Under the pieces are notes generated by a model that did no database searches, was not told the DNA's origin, and saw only the letters and a program-made list of their open reading frames with translations. 64,000 nucleotides of DNA from Axinella damicornis. Its lineage: Eukaryota; Porifera; Demospongiae; Axinellida; Axinellidae. A program made the translations under genes and the position numbers. The first letter of the stretch is position 1; each line of letters starts with the position of its first letter. Shown here one piece after another: positions 1 to 24,400 of the stretch. The stretch lies in contig OZ007505.1 in assembly GCA_963931865.1 (NCBI GenBank), positions 6,898,653 to 6,962,652 on the forward strand, given 5' to 3'.

Positions 1-29
1 AAACAATAGAAAGTGGACGGTACACCTAC

Positions 30-1158
30 CAGAGCAAAGTCGACAGAGGAGAGGCTCATGGTGATCGTGACAGGGCCTTCACTCAGTTCAAACTCAGCTG
101 CTTGGTTGATCATGCTTGCATTAACGTTGTTGAGTGTGGCATAGCAAGGAGGTCTGCAGCGATCGAGGAGGGCTAAGCGTGCATTGTACACCTGGCTACC
201 CTGCATCACCATCACTCCAAGGGTTCGAGATCCGGCAAAGTTGCCGTAGCGGAGTACCAGTCGGTACCGGGAGGCAGCTGGCAATGAGGGGAACATCCAC
301 TGGACCATCACCTGCATTCAGCAGGGCAGCAAAGAACACGGTGTTGCAAGTAGACAGTGGAAGACATCAGGAGCACAATGTGAACTCAAACAGACAAGTC
401 ATGATAATCGGCAGAGAAGTCTTACCCTCTCGGAACTGCTGAACTGCAGGATGGCATAACCACGGAAGGAGAATCCTGGGAACAGTACCTCATCCGTGGC
501 GGTTTGTACAACCTCGGTGGTGTCCAGCCTTCGCCCTATCTCCCCCTCCACAGAGACATGATGGAGAGAGCGTACATAGTACCCATCTGCCACCCACCCC
601 ATGATGGTTGCCTCGTTCAGAGTCCGATACTGCAACTGAATGTGTGTGTGGTGGAAGTCACTGATTATGGAACATGGTAGTCTGCCTGGTGTTGTTCATC
701 GAGCCACTTACAGATGATGTATTCTGCTGGGACGCAAACCCAATCGCTATAAACCGGAACTGTGAGACTGGCTGTGAAGTGAAATAGCAAACAGTGATTA
801 TCACAGTTTAGTTGATTTTACAAGCTCATAAATTCCCCAGAACCAAGAACATTCTTGTGCAACGGAAAATGGCACAGGCCTGGGAATGAGGCTAAGAGAT
901 TTTAGTGCTAGCTCGATGTGTTGTATTGTATACATAAGCTCCTAATTTACATACGATAGATAAATAGATAGATTGGTTGTTAACTACTAATGTCGCATAG
1001 GACCTCCAGGAAGATCGGCTACATGTGCTGATGGAGCATTTCCCACAACCTTGATACCAGTCTTGTTCCCAGACCTTCTGCAAATCCAACAGACAGTCTG
1101 GGAATGGCTACACTGATACAAACATACATACATACATACATACATAGAACATACACCA

Positions 1159-1189
<31 letters not shown>

Positions 1190-1995
1190 CAACATACATA
1201 CATGCATACAACATACATACATACATATACATACCCCAGCAAAATTGACTGGACACACGATGACAGTGGGTGGTATGTCCCCCAGCTCCCCTTCATACCC
1301 AGAGCAGGGTACACCTTGAGCAGTGTACTCAGGACACCCAGACTGGGGGTCTAGGGCATAGACTTGAACCAGTGCGAAATCACCACCATCTCTAGGCTGC
1401 ACCTCAAGAAGAAAGAGCTCTGGTGGACCAGCAGATACTCGCAGGTTAACAGCAACTAGCTCGATGGCAAGCTGGGACGGCTGCAAGAAAAGTGAAAAAA
1501 CTACACTCATTACCTTACATTGTACAGTGTAGCTAAAGCCAAATTTAAGCCTTAAAAGAACGGCTATCAGTATTAGAACGTCAGAGCTCCCCACGACGCA
1601 TGACTCCCCCCCCCGGATTAATCAACACCGCTAAAGGTTCTCGCAAATAACATGGCCACCCACAACCAGCCCCGCCCCCTTTTTTGAGCGAGTGAGCTCA
1701 CCTGCTGCAGCGAGAAGGTAAGGGACACGGGAGTATCACCATTTGCGGACTGCCAGCGTGTGTTGAGGTCGCCGTCCAGTGCGAAGCGGGCGTCGTGCTC
1801 CCCTGCCGTGCAGTTGAGTAGCACCCCCGGCGCACTTCGGTCTTCGAACAAGGTGGGCGGATCCCCACAGGTGGAGTTCGTCGTCAGGTTGAAGTACCGC
1901 GTAACGTCGAAACTGGACGCTGTCGGAGAGTTCGCACTGCACCCCACATCCAACAGCAGCACAAACGCAGCTAGCAGGGCTGCTATTTTCGCCAT
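30..1995 (-). CDS. Secreted laminin-N-terminal-like extracellular protein, 5' part of gene
   Basis: Four exons read on the minus strand: 1995-1702, 1480-1235, 635-426 and 311-30. All junctions are phase 0 with GT/AG borders, so 98+82+70+94 codons join in frame. The gene continues beyond the window. The protein opens with a hydrophobic signal peptide (MAKIAALLAAFVLLLDVG), then a Cys-containing segment with LDGDLNTRWQS, which resembles the start of a laminin N-terminal domain. After about residue 200, FRGYAILQF and YRLVLRYGNFAG resemble a laminin IV-type beta-sandwich module. No EGF-like (LE) cysteine cluster separates the two, which is unusual because laminin N-terminal domains are normally followed by LE repeats. 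Expected role: matrix or basement-membrane protein. The domain assignment is from memory of family patterns, so a different galactose-binding-like fold is possible. The start codon is well supported by the signal peptide. Confidence 0.6.
1052..1106. mobile_element. Small foldback element (CAGTCTTGTTCCCAG family)
   Basis: CAGTCTTGTTCCCAGAC at 1052 is inverted at its 3' end as GTCTGGGAATGGCT. Flanks CCTTGATAC and CACTGATAC match at 7 of 9 positions, consistent with an aged 9-bp target duplication. Confidence 0.5.
1124..1234. repeat. (CATA)n microsatellite in laminin-like intron 2
   Basis: ACATACATACAT repeats end at the exon 2 donor (1235/1234), so the donor GTATGT on the minus strand is itself part of the repeat. 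Confidence 0.9.
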
Positions 1996-2219
1996 CTCTC
2001 CAAGAGATTCAAAACAAGGCCGCTGGCTGTGCTGGGTATACGGTATCTGGAGAATGTTTTTGTGCGCACGCCGCTGTTGCTACGGTGCGTATATGTGATT
2101 GGTCCGAAGCTAATGAATCGTTGATTGGTCGACCTTTGTGGGCGTGGCCACTCTATTGGCTGGCGCGGCGAGATCGAGACTATGCACTGGTACATGCATG
2201 GTTCATGAATGATCTAGGC
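1996..2219. promoter_or_regulatory. Bidirectional promoter, laminin-like gene / XDH
   Basis: Only 224 bp separate the two divergent start codons. Three ATTGG motifs (inverted CCAAT, NF-Y type) occur at 2098-2102, 2124-2128 and 2155-2159, spaced about 26-31 bp apart. A GGGCGTGGCC GC-box-like motif lies at 2140-2149. No TATA box is evident. Bidirectional use is inferred from geometry. Confidence 0.55.
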
Positions 2220-15530
<13,311 letters not shown>

Positions 15531-15671
15531 TCAGAACTGTGCTCAATAGCGCAAGTGATGCCTGTGGGCTGTAGTTTGTGTATGTGATTGTGGAATTGGG
15601 TTGAGATTTTTTTCTTTCTGGATATCATGACATTCATTGTGCAGTACAAGAGAGTGCAATAAGAGTCACTA
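15531..15671. other. Tail-to-tail intergenic spacer XDH / RPL36
   Basis: 141 bp separate the two stop codons, so both 3' UTRs must lie here and possibly overlap. I see no separate gene. Confidence 0.7.
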
Positions 15672-17334
15672 TCATGTCTGCTGTGCCTTGCGCATAGCCT
15701 GGAGCAGAGACTGCATCTCTTCACGCTTTCTCTTCCCTCTGCGGTGACCTCCCAGCTGGAGGAAGACATCATTTTATGTCATAAAATACTGATCTCCATG
15801 CAGTTGTCACCTGACAGGAAAAGTCCCGGTCTCGTGACAGGAACAATCCTGTCATATGACAGGAACAGTCCGGTCTTGTGACAGGAACGATCCTGTCATA
15901 TGACAGGAACAGTCCGGTCTCGTGACAGGAACGATCCTGTCATATGACAGGAACAGTCCGGTCTCATGACAGGGAAATCCAGTCAGGAACTCAGACTAGA
16001 CAGTCCAGACATAATATCGTCCCTGTCACGAGAGTGGACTCATAAAGGTACTATTAATTGATTAGCTGGCCCATTGGATGGGGAAGAGAACAACATACAT
16101 GTAGTTGGTAAGGTAACACAACCAAGTGACATACCCTCTTCTTTGCAAATTTGAGTGCCCTCTTGTCTCTCTGAACTTTGAGCAGCTCGATCATCCTCTT
16201 CTCGTAGGGTGCCAGCCCACACACCTCCCTCACCACGTCACGAACAAACTTTACCCTCTTGCTGAGGTACTGAGAGAGAGAGAGAGAGGAACAGCCCTAT
16301 ATCCACAGCGTCACTATCTACAGTGTCACAAAATAAATATTGACAGGCTATTTTCAGCCACATGAATCTGGCTGGTGGGTGGAGCCTCTGATAGTGCTTC
16401 TGGAACTAGGCTAAATTGATTTTTGGTTCGTCAGGTGGCCATAACAAAAAAAATCGACCCAGATGGCAGCCAAAGTACACTGGAACCAGAGCTACATTGA
16501 ACCACAAATTCAACCAGGGACTACCTTCATGTCAAGCCACAAATTCTGTCTGGCAGCCATTCATGTCTTGATAGGTGAAAGTAGATGTGTCATGTCAACT
16601 TGATCGAATTTGTGGAAATAGAAAACTCCAACCCAGCTAGGCCTGAGCAAGGGTCCGGCAAGTTCATGGGACAGTTATCCTGGTGTCATCTGAGCCTTGC
16701 AAAATAGGATTCACTGCACGTGATCAGCACATGCTTACTGCAGCAAACTAGTACCACCACATGACACCCCCCCACGGGTATAGGCACCTCTCCATGTGCA
16801 GTGACAGTACATTAACATCCGTACACTATACAATATTTATACAGACCCCTAACCCATGTATAGCATACAGTAGCGGTCAATAAAAAGTTTACGTTCCGTT
16901 TACGTACAACGATCGTTCTACAGAGTAAAACGGCTCAAAAAACGGTGTGAAATTATTGCTTCTGTATGTACTGTCGCTAACGGAAAATTCCATGAGCCCC
17001 CTTTCTTTCAGATGTTGGCTATACCACCCTATAAGTACAGCATGTATGGGAGTAAGCACCCTTTGTAGTCCAACCACACCGGATGGACACAGTGCAGTAG
17101 TGTATTACCTGTACGTATACATCAAGGAGAGTCTACAATTGACAGGCCAATCCCCCCCACTCTCCACTTTTGTTCTCATACACAAGATGCTGCAAAGGTT
17201 ACCAATCCCATACAACTCTCCTTCGCGTTTCCCCATCTTACCCCTCGTCTTCTGGACGGTCTGGGCTTCTGTTGAAGCTTGGTAACTTTGTGGCCCTTCT
17301 TCAGGCCCACTGCCATCTCGTACTGCGGAGCCAT
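15672..17334 (-). CDS. RPL36: 60S ribosomal protein L36
   Basis: Structural protein of the large cytosolic ribosomal subunit. Three coding exons on the minus strand: 17334-17242 (31 codons), 16269-16135 (45 codons) and 15755-15672 (27 codons plus stop), all phase 0, giving 103 aa against about 105 in vertebrates. Diagnostic stretches are [50 protein letters not shown] and [10 protein letters not shown]. It is strongly basic, as expected. A non-coding 5' exon is likely: AG at 17340 and a GTGTGT donor at 17445 bracket an upstream intron, and a pyrimidine tract CCTTCTCC (minus strand, 17481-17474) could be the 5' TOP start typical of ribosomal protein mRNAs. Head-to-head with CCT3. Confidence 0.96.
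15806..15972. repeat. 44-bp minisatellite with internal dyads, RPL36 intron 2
   Basis: About three and a half copies of a unit containing GACAGGAACGATCCTGTC (itself an inverted repeat) and GACAGGAACAGTCCGGTC. The transcript could fold into serial hairpins. The array occupies nearly half of the intron. Confidence 0.85.
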
Positions 17335-17537
17335 GGCGACTGGGGGGAAAAAGAACGACCTGTCAAGCCCAAGACCAACATCAGGACTCACACGACGGAC
17401 AGATCGTCCCACAAAACAGTGATAAATTCATCAACCCTCACACACCTGACTTCCACTTTTTCGGACCAAAACGGAGAAGGACTGCGCATGCGCATAAGAT
17501 AATATCAAAAGCCACGTGGAGTGACTGCTGGTTCAGG
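17335..17537. promoter_or_regulatory. Bidirectional promoter RPL36 / CCT3
   Basis: 203 bp lie between the divergent ATGs. TGCGCATGCGCA at 17483-17494 is a perfect palindromic NRF1-type site. CACGTG (E-box) lies at 17513-17518. The TOP-like CCTTCTCC faces RPL36. No TATA box. Confidence 0.6.
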
Positions 17538-20500
17538 ATGGCTATGCTACCAGCTCCAATTCTTGTACTGAGTGAGTATCTTTGAATGTTTTGTCCAGTA
17601 AAAGGTAGTTGAGAGTAACGACATCTATGTGCTTGGTATCATTGGAAGAGACCTATATTATCCAGATCCTGGCACAAAGAGGGAGAGCGGGAGAAAGGCT
17701 CAAATTGGAAACATTCAGGCAGCAAAGGTATGTTTCATCTTGGGCATGGGCATGTGTGGGTAGTTTTGTTTCATTTTGGTATGAGGCACGTCCACTAGCT
17801 GCAATGCATGAGTTTGTAAATCAGGGTAACGTAATCACGTTGTGTGAGGTTAGTCTCGTTCCCAGACCCAAACAACCCCAGCGAAGATCGCTTGCAGTAT
17901 CTCGCGGGGAAGGAGGGTCTGGTCATTTGACCGCGGGCAACGCGGATCTACGCCTGGTATGCAGGCGTACTCAATCATTGGTTAATTATCAAATTCTACC
18001 GTAAATATTTTTCCGCTGATTTAGAAGCGCTCTCACATGACTTGGATGTAGATGGCAGTCCAGACTAGTGAAACGATTCATGCCGATACGGCGTACGGCA
18101 AGTAGCTCATGGGCTTGTTACCGTTCAAAGCGGCAAGATAAAATGGTGGCTAGTACTGGCAGCAGGTGCTTGGGGGTAGTCACTGCGCAGAATCCGACAA
18201 TCACGACAGTCAGGTATGTCATCAGGCAGTACTGTAAGGCCATAGAGTCCCCAGGCAGCGACAACGCTCGAGCGCTTATGAACAAGCCATGACAGATGAA
18301 CAAACGCTTAACTACATGTACAGTATAGGGCGAAATTTTATACTACGGAAATGACGCACGTGTAAATGAAATTGTCAACATTCCGTAGATCCGCGTTGCC
18401 CGCAGTCAAATGACCAGACCCTCCTTCCCCGCGAGATACTGCAAGCGATCTTCGCTGGGGTTGTTTGGGTCTGGGAACGAGACTAGTGTGAGGTAGGATG
18501 ATTGTGTTTGACTGCAGACCATAGCTGAAGTGATCCGAACATGTCTGGGCCCAAGAGCAATGCTGAAGGTGAGGTCACGAGTGTCCCAGTGTGACTGACG
18601 GTATCATCAGTGCTCATTCTGTCCCTCCTCTCACCATACAGATGTTGATGGACCCCATGGGGGGCATTGTGATGACCAATGATGGTAATGCCATCCTCAG
18701 AGAGGTAGGTGGGAACCAGCCATTGACCTCCTGTTGAGTGTGATCCGTGACGCTCTCTCCCCTCTACCAACGCACACCCATGCCATGTTCACACTCGCAC
18801 ACACTCCACGCACATGCACAGATCCAAGTTCAACACCCTGCAGCCAAGTCCATGATTGAGATCAGCCGCACACAGGATGAAGAAGTGGGAGATGGAACCA
18901 CCTCCGTCATCATACTAGGTAGGAAAATGCCCACATCTCCGATCAACACCCAGCCGTTAAGATGTTCTGAATCAAGTCCAATGACTGAACCAGAGATGGG
19001 CAGCAATGATGTATATCTGCGCAGTCGCTAATTTTGTGTGTGATTTGCCTCTCTCTACCATGTAGCTGGTGAGATGCTCTCGGTTGCTGAGACCTTCCTT
19101 GAGCAGCAGATGCACCCAACGACTATCATCGCAGCGTACAGACAGGCATTAGACGACATGCTCACCCTCACCAAGGAGAAGATAAGGTGACATTGCCAGT
19201 GCTTGTTGAGAGAAGGTGTAGTGTTTGAGGCTGGTGTTCAGCGGTTCTACCTGAGTGTAACTGTAGGCAGCTGTCTCCGTGTTAGTTGAGCCTCGCTGGT
19301 ATAGTGTAAGTCCCAGAAAACACACTCAGCAACCATCCAAGCGTCCTTTGCCCCCCATAACTAGTGATGAATATATGCATAGCTCTTATACGAAATAGTT
19401 TATGCAGAATATTGTGAACATGAGATGTGTGTATATGTGTGTGAATTGTGATGTTCTGGTGTGTAGTGTTGCAGTGGATGTGACCAAGAGGGAGGAAGTA
19501 ATGAAGATCGTCAGGAGCAGCATCAGTACAAAGTTCATCAAGAAATGGTGCGTGCGTGGACTCACAGACCAGGCACAGGGTCTGGGTGTGTGATGATTGC
19601 CTCCACCACTGCAGGGCTGACCTGGCCTGTGAGATGGCTCTAGATGCAGTAAAGACCGTGTCTGTGGAGGTGGGAGGGAGGAGAGAGATAGACATCAAAC
19701 GATACGCTAAAGTTGAAAAGGTATTGTGCTCCCAGATATTGGCACTCAGGTACAATCATGTAGTACTGGTGCACCTCTAAAGGCAGCTTAGGCAATGGGT
19801 ACATCTCAAGACCACAATGACACACTAAAGGCACACACTTCTGCCTGCCAGCCTTTGTTCAAAAACAGTACAGTGGGTGTGGTTCAATCCTATAGGAGGT
19901 TACATTGGTTCTAAAGGGGCCGGTACCCGCCCAAACAGCATAGAGAGAACACTGTACAGAGAGCTGCCTGGTACAGGATTCACACAGACGCAAGGAGGAA
20001 GCAGTTGCTGAAGCAAGCAGGGTTTCATTTAGGGGGACATTTGAGTCTTTGCTGCCCCCCTTGAAAAACTTATAGTTAAGCAATACTACTCCTTCCTCGC
20101 CCCCCTTACTTCGCCGTGCTGTAATTTCGCCCCCACTTGACTAAATGAAACACTGGCAAGCAAAGCTACTGTAATTATAGTCCGGTTGGAAGTAGCAATG
20201 TATGTGGACATGCTGGTTCCCCACCTTTAGTGACCTTTGCTGATGCTATAGCCCAGCCACTCTTGTAGCACAGCTATTAATTGCCAAGCGGGAAGCGAGG
20301 CAACTAATCGTGCAGTGTGGAGGTCGAATCTGAGCTAGTGCGACTATATTTGTCCGTAACGCAGTGGAAGTGGCCCCGCACGTAAATTACGCATTGGACC
20401 CCGGCGCGGCTCGCACGCGTTGTCCTGTACAAAATGGATGAGTACGAGTCAGTTTCTGACAGGAGACGACGATTGACAAGGCAAAGAGTGCAGCGACATC

Positions 20501-21371
20501 GAGGAAGAACTGATGAGGCGAGGAGGGAGACTGCCAGAGCGGCTGACCGCAAGAGACTTGGCAGGCAGAATGAAGTTAATGTTCGCCGTTCACAGAGACT
20601 CGCTATCACTCGTGGTTATGTTCTGAAACTGCCAAATTGTATCAAAGCTTCCCGCGAGGCATCTCTGCGTGGTCAACCACGTATGCACTAGTATTGGCAT
20701 GACATAATTATCACTGTATGTTGTATGCAGGTACCTGGAGGATCAATAGAAGATTCTGAGGTGCTTCGCGGTGTCATGCTGAACAAAGATGTCACTCACC
20801 CACGCATGCGAAGGTGTGACCCATGCGGAAATCCTGACCCCTCGGATAGTTCAATGACCTTGCATGATGGCATGTGTGTATGATGGGTGTAATGTCTTCT
20901 CACCCCAGGCGAATTGAGAACCCCAGGATTGTGCTTCTGGACTGCCCTCTGGAGTACAAAAAGGGAGAGAGCCAGGTGGGTACCACCACTCCGTTATGAA
21001 GACCTGTTTTTTGCTAAAGACACCTTATTGCCTGTGTACTCCAAACCTTGGGAGTACCTCTCTTGTCTCCCCGTCTCCTTCCCCTGCACTCTCCTACTCC
21101 TCCACTCTCCTATTCCTCCACCCTCCCTATCCCCTCTGCATGCTTCACTTCCCTGTATTCCTCTTCCTCCCCATCCTCTCCTTACCTCTCCCCTTGCTTC
21201 CTCCATTCTCTCTTCCTCCTCCTCTTCCTCCCCTGCCTCCTCCCCCTCTCCTCCTCCCCTCCCCTCTTCCCCCTCCCCCCCCTCCCTTCTTCCCCCTCCT
21301 CCCCCTCCCTTCTTCCCCCTCCTTCTCCCCTCTCCCTCCTCCCCCCTCCTTCTCCCCTCTCCCTCCTCCCC

Positions 21372-21404
<33 letters not shown>

Positions 21405-24400
21405 CCCCCCCCTCCTCCTCCTCCTCCTCCTCCTCCTCCTATTCATCCTCCTCCTCCTCCTCCTCATTTCTCTTTCCTTTCCCTCCTCTTTCAACAGACC
21501 AATGTAGAAGTTTCAGAAGAGGCTGACTTTTCCAAGCTGCTAAAACTTGAGGAGGACTATGTTCAAAAGATTTGCAATGACATCATCGAGTTGAAGCCTG
21601 ACCTGGTGTTCACAGAGAAGGGAGTTTCAGGTAATTTATATACCACCAGAAAGGTGTAATGGTAACAGGATGTGTTTGATAGTCCGAAAAACTGCGTTTC
21701 TTTGCCTTGTTCAGACCTGGCCCAGCATTTCCTTGTGAAGCACAACATTACTGCCATCAGGAGGGTCAGGAAGACGGACAATAACAGGATTGCAAAGTAA
21801 TGCATCATACTTGCCATTCCACTGTCCCATTATCTCCATTTCATTCCACTGTCTCCATTGAATTTGTCTCCATTTCCATTGAACTTAGCTATCTCCTTTG
21901 CTCTGTTTCTATTCCACTGTCTCGAATACACTGTCTCCATTCCCCTGCCTCCATTCCACCGTCCCCATTCCATCATCTCCATGTGGAAATACCATTTCCT
22001 CCTGCGAATGACACTGTCTTCAAGTGTCTTGTGGGTTTCAGTTCCCTCTGTTGGGAGTTCATCTTCCTTTGTGCAGTCCTAGAAATATTGGCTTGCATGT
22101 GTCGATCTTAAGATGTCTTTGTGTTTGTGTGTATGGGGTATTCCAGGTAGACCAGCATAATTGGAACCACCTGTCTAGATAGATGTTTATCTAGCTATCT
22201 ATCTTATGTGGACCTTATGTTATATGTGTGTTTTGCAAAATGATCACCAAGTCCCTCCATCTGTTCATTTCAAACTTGTATTGTCCGCACAACATACGTT
22301 ATGCAATTCTTCAGGGCATGTGGAGCAACCATCTGCAACCGTACGGATGAGCTAAAGGAAACAGACATTGGAACTGGGTGTGGCCTCTTCGAGGTGCGGA
22401 AGATTGGAGACGAGTATTTCACGTACCTTGTGGAGTGCCGGGATCCCAAGGCTTGTACTATCCTCCTGCGAGGAGCTAGCAAGGACATCCTCAATGAGGT
22501 TTGTATGTGCTGTGAATGGATGTGATTTGCCATGACCTCAGGCGAACTAAGGCATGGGACTGGCATAATTCGAGTTCTAGACATACAGGTACACTTTCAT
22601 CAATATTTTGTAAAGTACAAGGAATCAGATGGAGTATGATGATACCTATATAATAGACACCCCAAGCTATATGCACGTTACCATAGAAACCCCATATGTG
22701 GGCGTGGCTAGTAATTGCGGCCCACATCAATCGTCCAATATTTAAGAATAAATCACAAAAGGCGGAGGTGAAGACAACTTTTGTCCGCGACCAAACTTTC
22801 TGTACACGTTCAGCTCATGGTACTACACACGGAACCATGCATCTACATGAATCGGCAGTCACCAACAACGCTCCTGCTGGACGCCGAAAGTCATCAACAT
22901 CGAGTAGCGTTACGACGACACAAAGCACGCCCATAAACGAGTATCAACGGTGAACTCACTTCCATGTAGCAAGTTTTGCTATTGCCGATTCATACTCAAC
23001 CCCCCAAGCCATATCCGACAACTTTGTGTAGCGTTCTTCACCTCCGCCTTTCGTCCAACACTTTCCATGTACACAGTCGGCAGCACACAGTGTAAAGTTC
23101 AGGCATATACTACCGTTCGAAATCCACACAGGAGCAGCACCACGTAGTCACACAAGCAACTACCAAAGGTATAGGCTACAACTAGCACAAAGCGAAGCTA
23201 CAACTATCATCCAGAGAGACACACTAGTAGACTACATTCTGCTCGTTTCATCGCGCCGCCATTATCTTTCTCCGTACACTAAATGAATATTTCCGCAGAC
23301 TATAATTTACTGTCCGCGTGACGTGAAATTGATTTCCCATGCCTTAGTAATGCTGAGTCTTTCCATGTTGAATAATGTGTGGCAACCGCACTACTGGTAG
23401 CCGGAGCTACCGACTGGTAGCGCAAACTAAACATTTCAGCTCATTCCAGTTAACGCACATGCCACATGACGGGTGGGCCATGCTCAGTCGATCGAAACTA
23501 GCTATGGCTGCCATTCCAAAGGATATATGAAAAACTATTGCAGTGCTCGCAACTCTGCCAGCACAATACAAGTGTCGGTGAACGACAGCAGTTGTGACTG
23601 TGTGGTCAGAATCTTTGTGGGCCTTTCGTAGTAGCTGCACGGGCAACAAATGTCAGAGAGAGCACTCGAGCAATGGCAGCCAACGGTAAGACAAAAGCGC
23701 TTGCATCTCCACCATCAAGGTGAGTTTCAGCACCACGTTTGTGTCACTGCATGATAGCGATCACGGCAGTGTAGTCAGAATCTTTGTAGCCCATTCGTAA
23801 GTAGTCAAACAGTATTTATTCCTCCTCCTCACAGGTTGAACGCAACCTCCAGGATGCAATGCAGGTAGTCCGGAATGTGATGGTCGACCCCTCTCTTGTC
23901 CCGGGGGGTGGGGCCACAGAGATGGCTCTCGCACAAGCCCTCAATGAGAAGGCAAAAAGCGTGGCAGGGGTACAACAATGGCCGTACCGTGCCGCAAGTA
24001 GCGCCCTGGAGGTGATCCCTCGTACCCTGCTGCAGAACTGTGGAGCCAACACCATACGTGTGCTCACCACACTCAGGGTGAGCTAGACATGATGTCATAT
24101 ATCTTGCATTGGGTCGTCTGTACCACTGGCACCTAACATTTTATTGTTCTCTAACAACAAGTCCAGAAACCGAACTCTTAAAGTGGAGTTGATTGTGCAT
24201 GAAGGCTGTTAGGTGTTGGAGACCATCTGACAGGAAATTACATTACATGCTATTGTCATACAGTTGTTGCCATGGCAATACAGATACAGTGTTTGGGTAC
24301 TGTCATCCTTGTATGTAGATTCTCCTAATGCCATGTTGTCACACTTCTATTGTAATGAAGTTAGTTCTTCCTGGGTCTGTTCACGTTGACGTGACGCCTC

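Noticed and set aside
20994..21659. Pro/Ser-rich and Arg/Gly-rich ORFs of 166-203 codons
   Set aside because: They come from a CT-rich tract in CCT3 intron 10, apart from the true exon 21498-21630 at one end. Similar artefacts occur at 10688, 11857-12405, 56562-56881 and 62658-63013.
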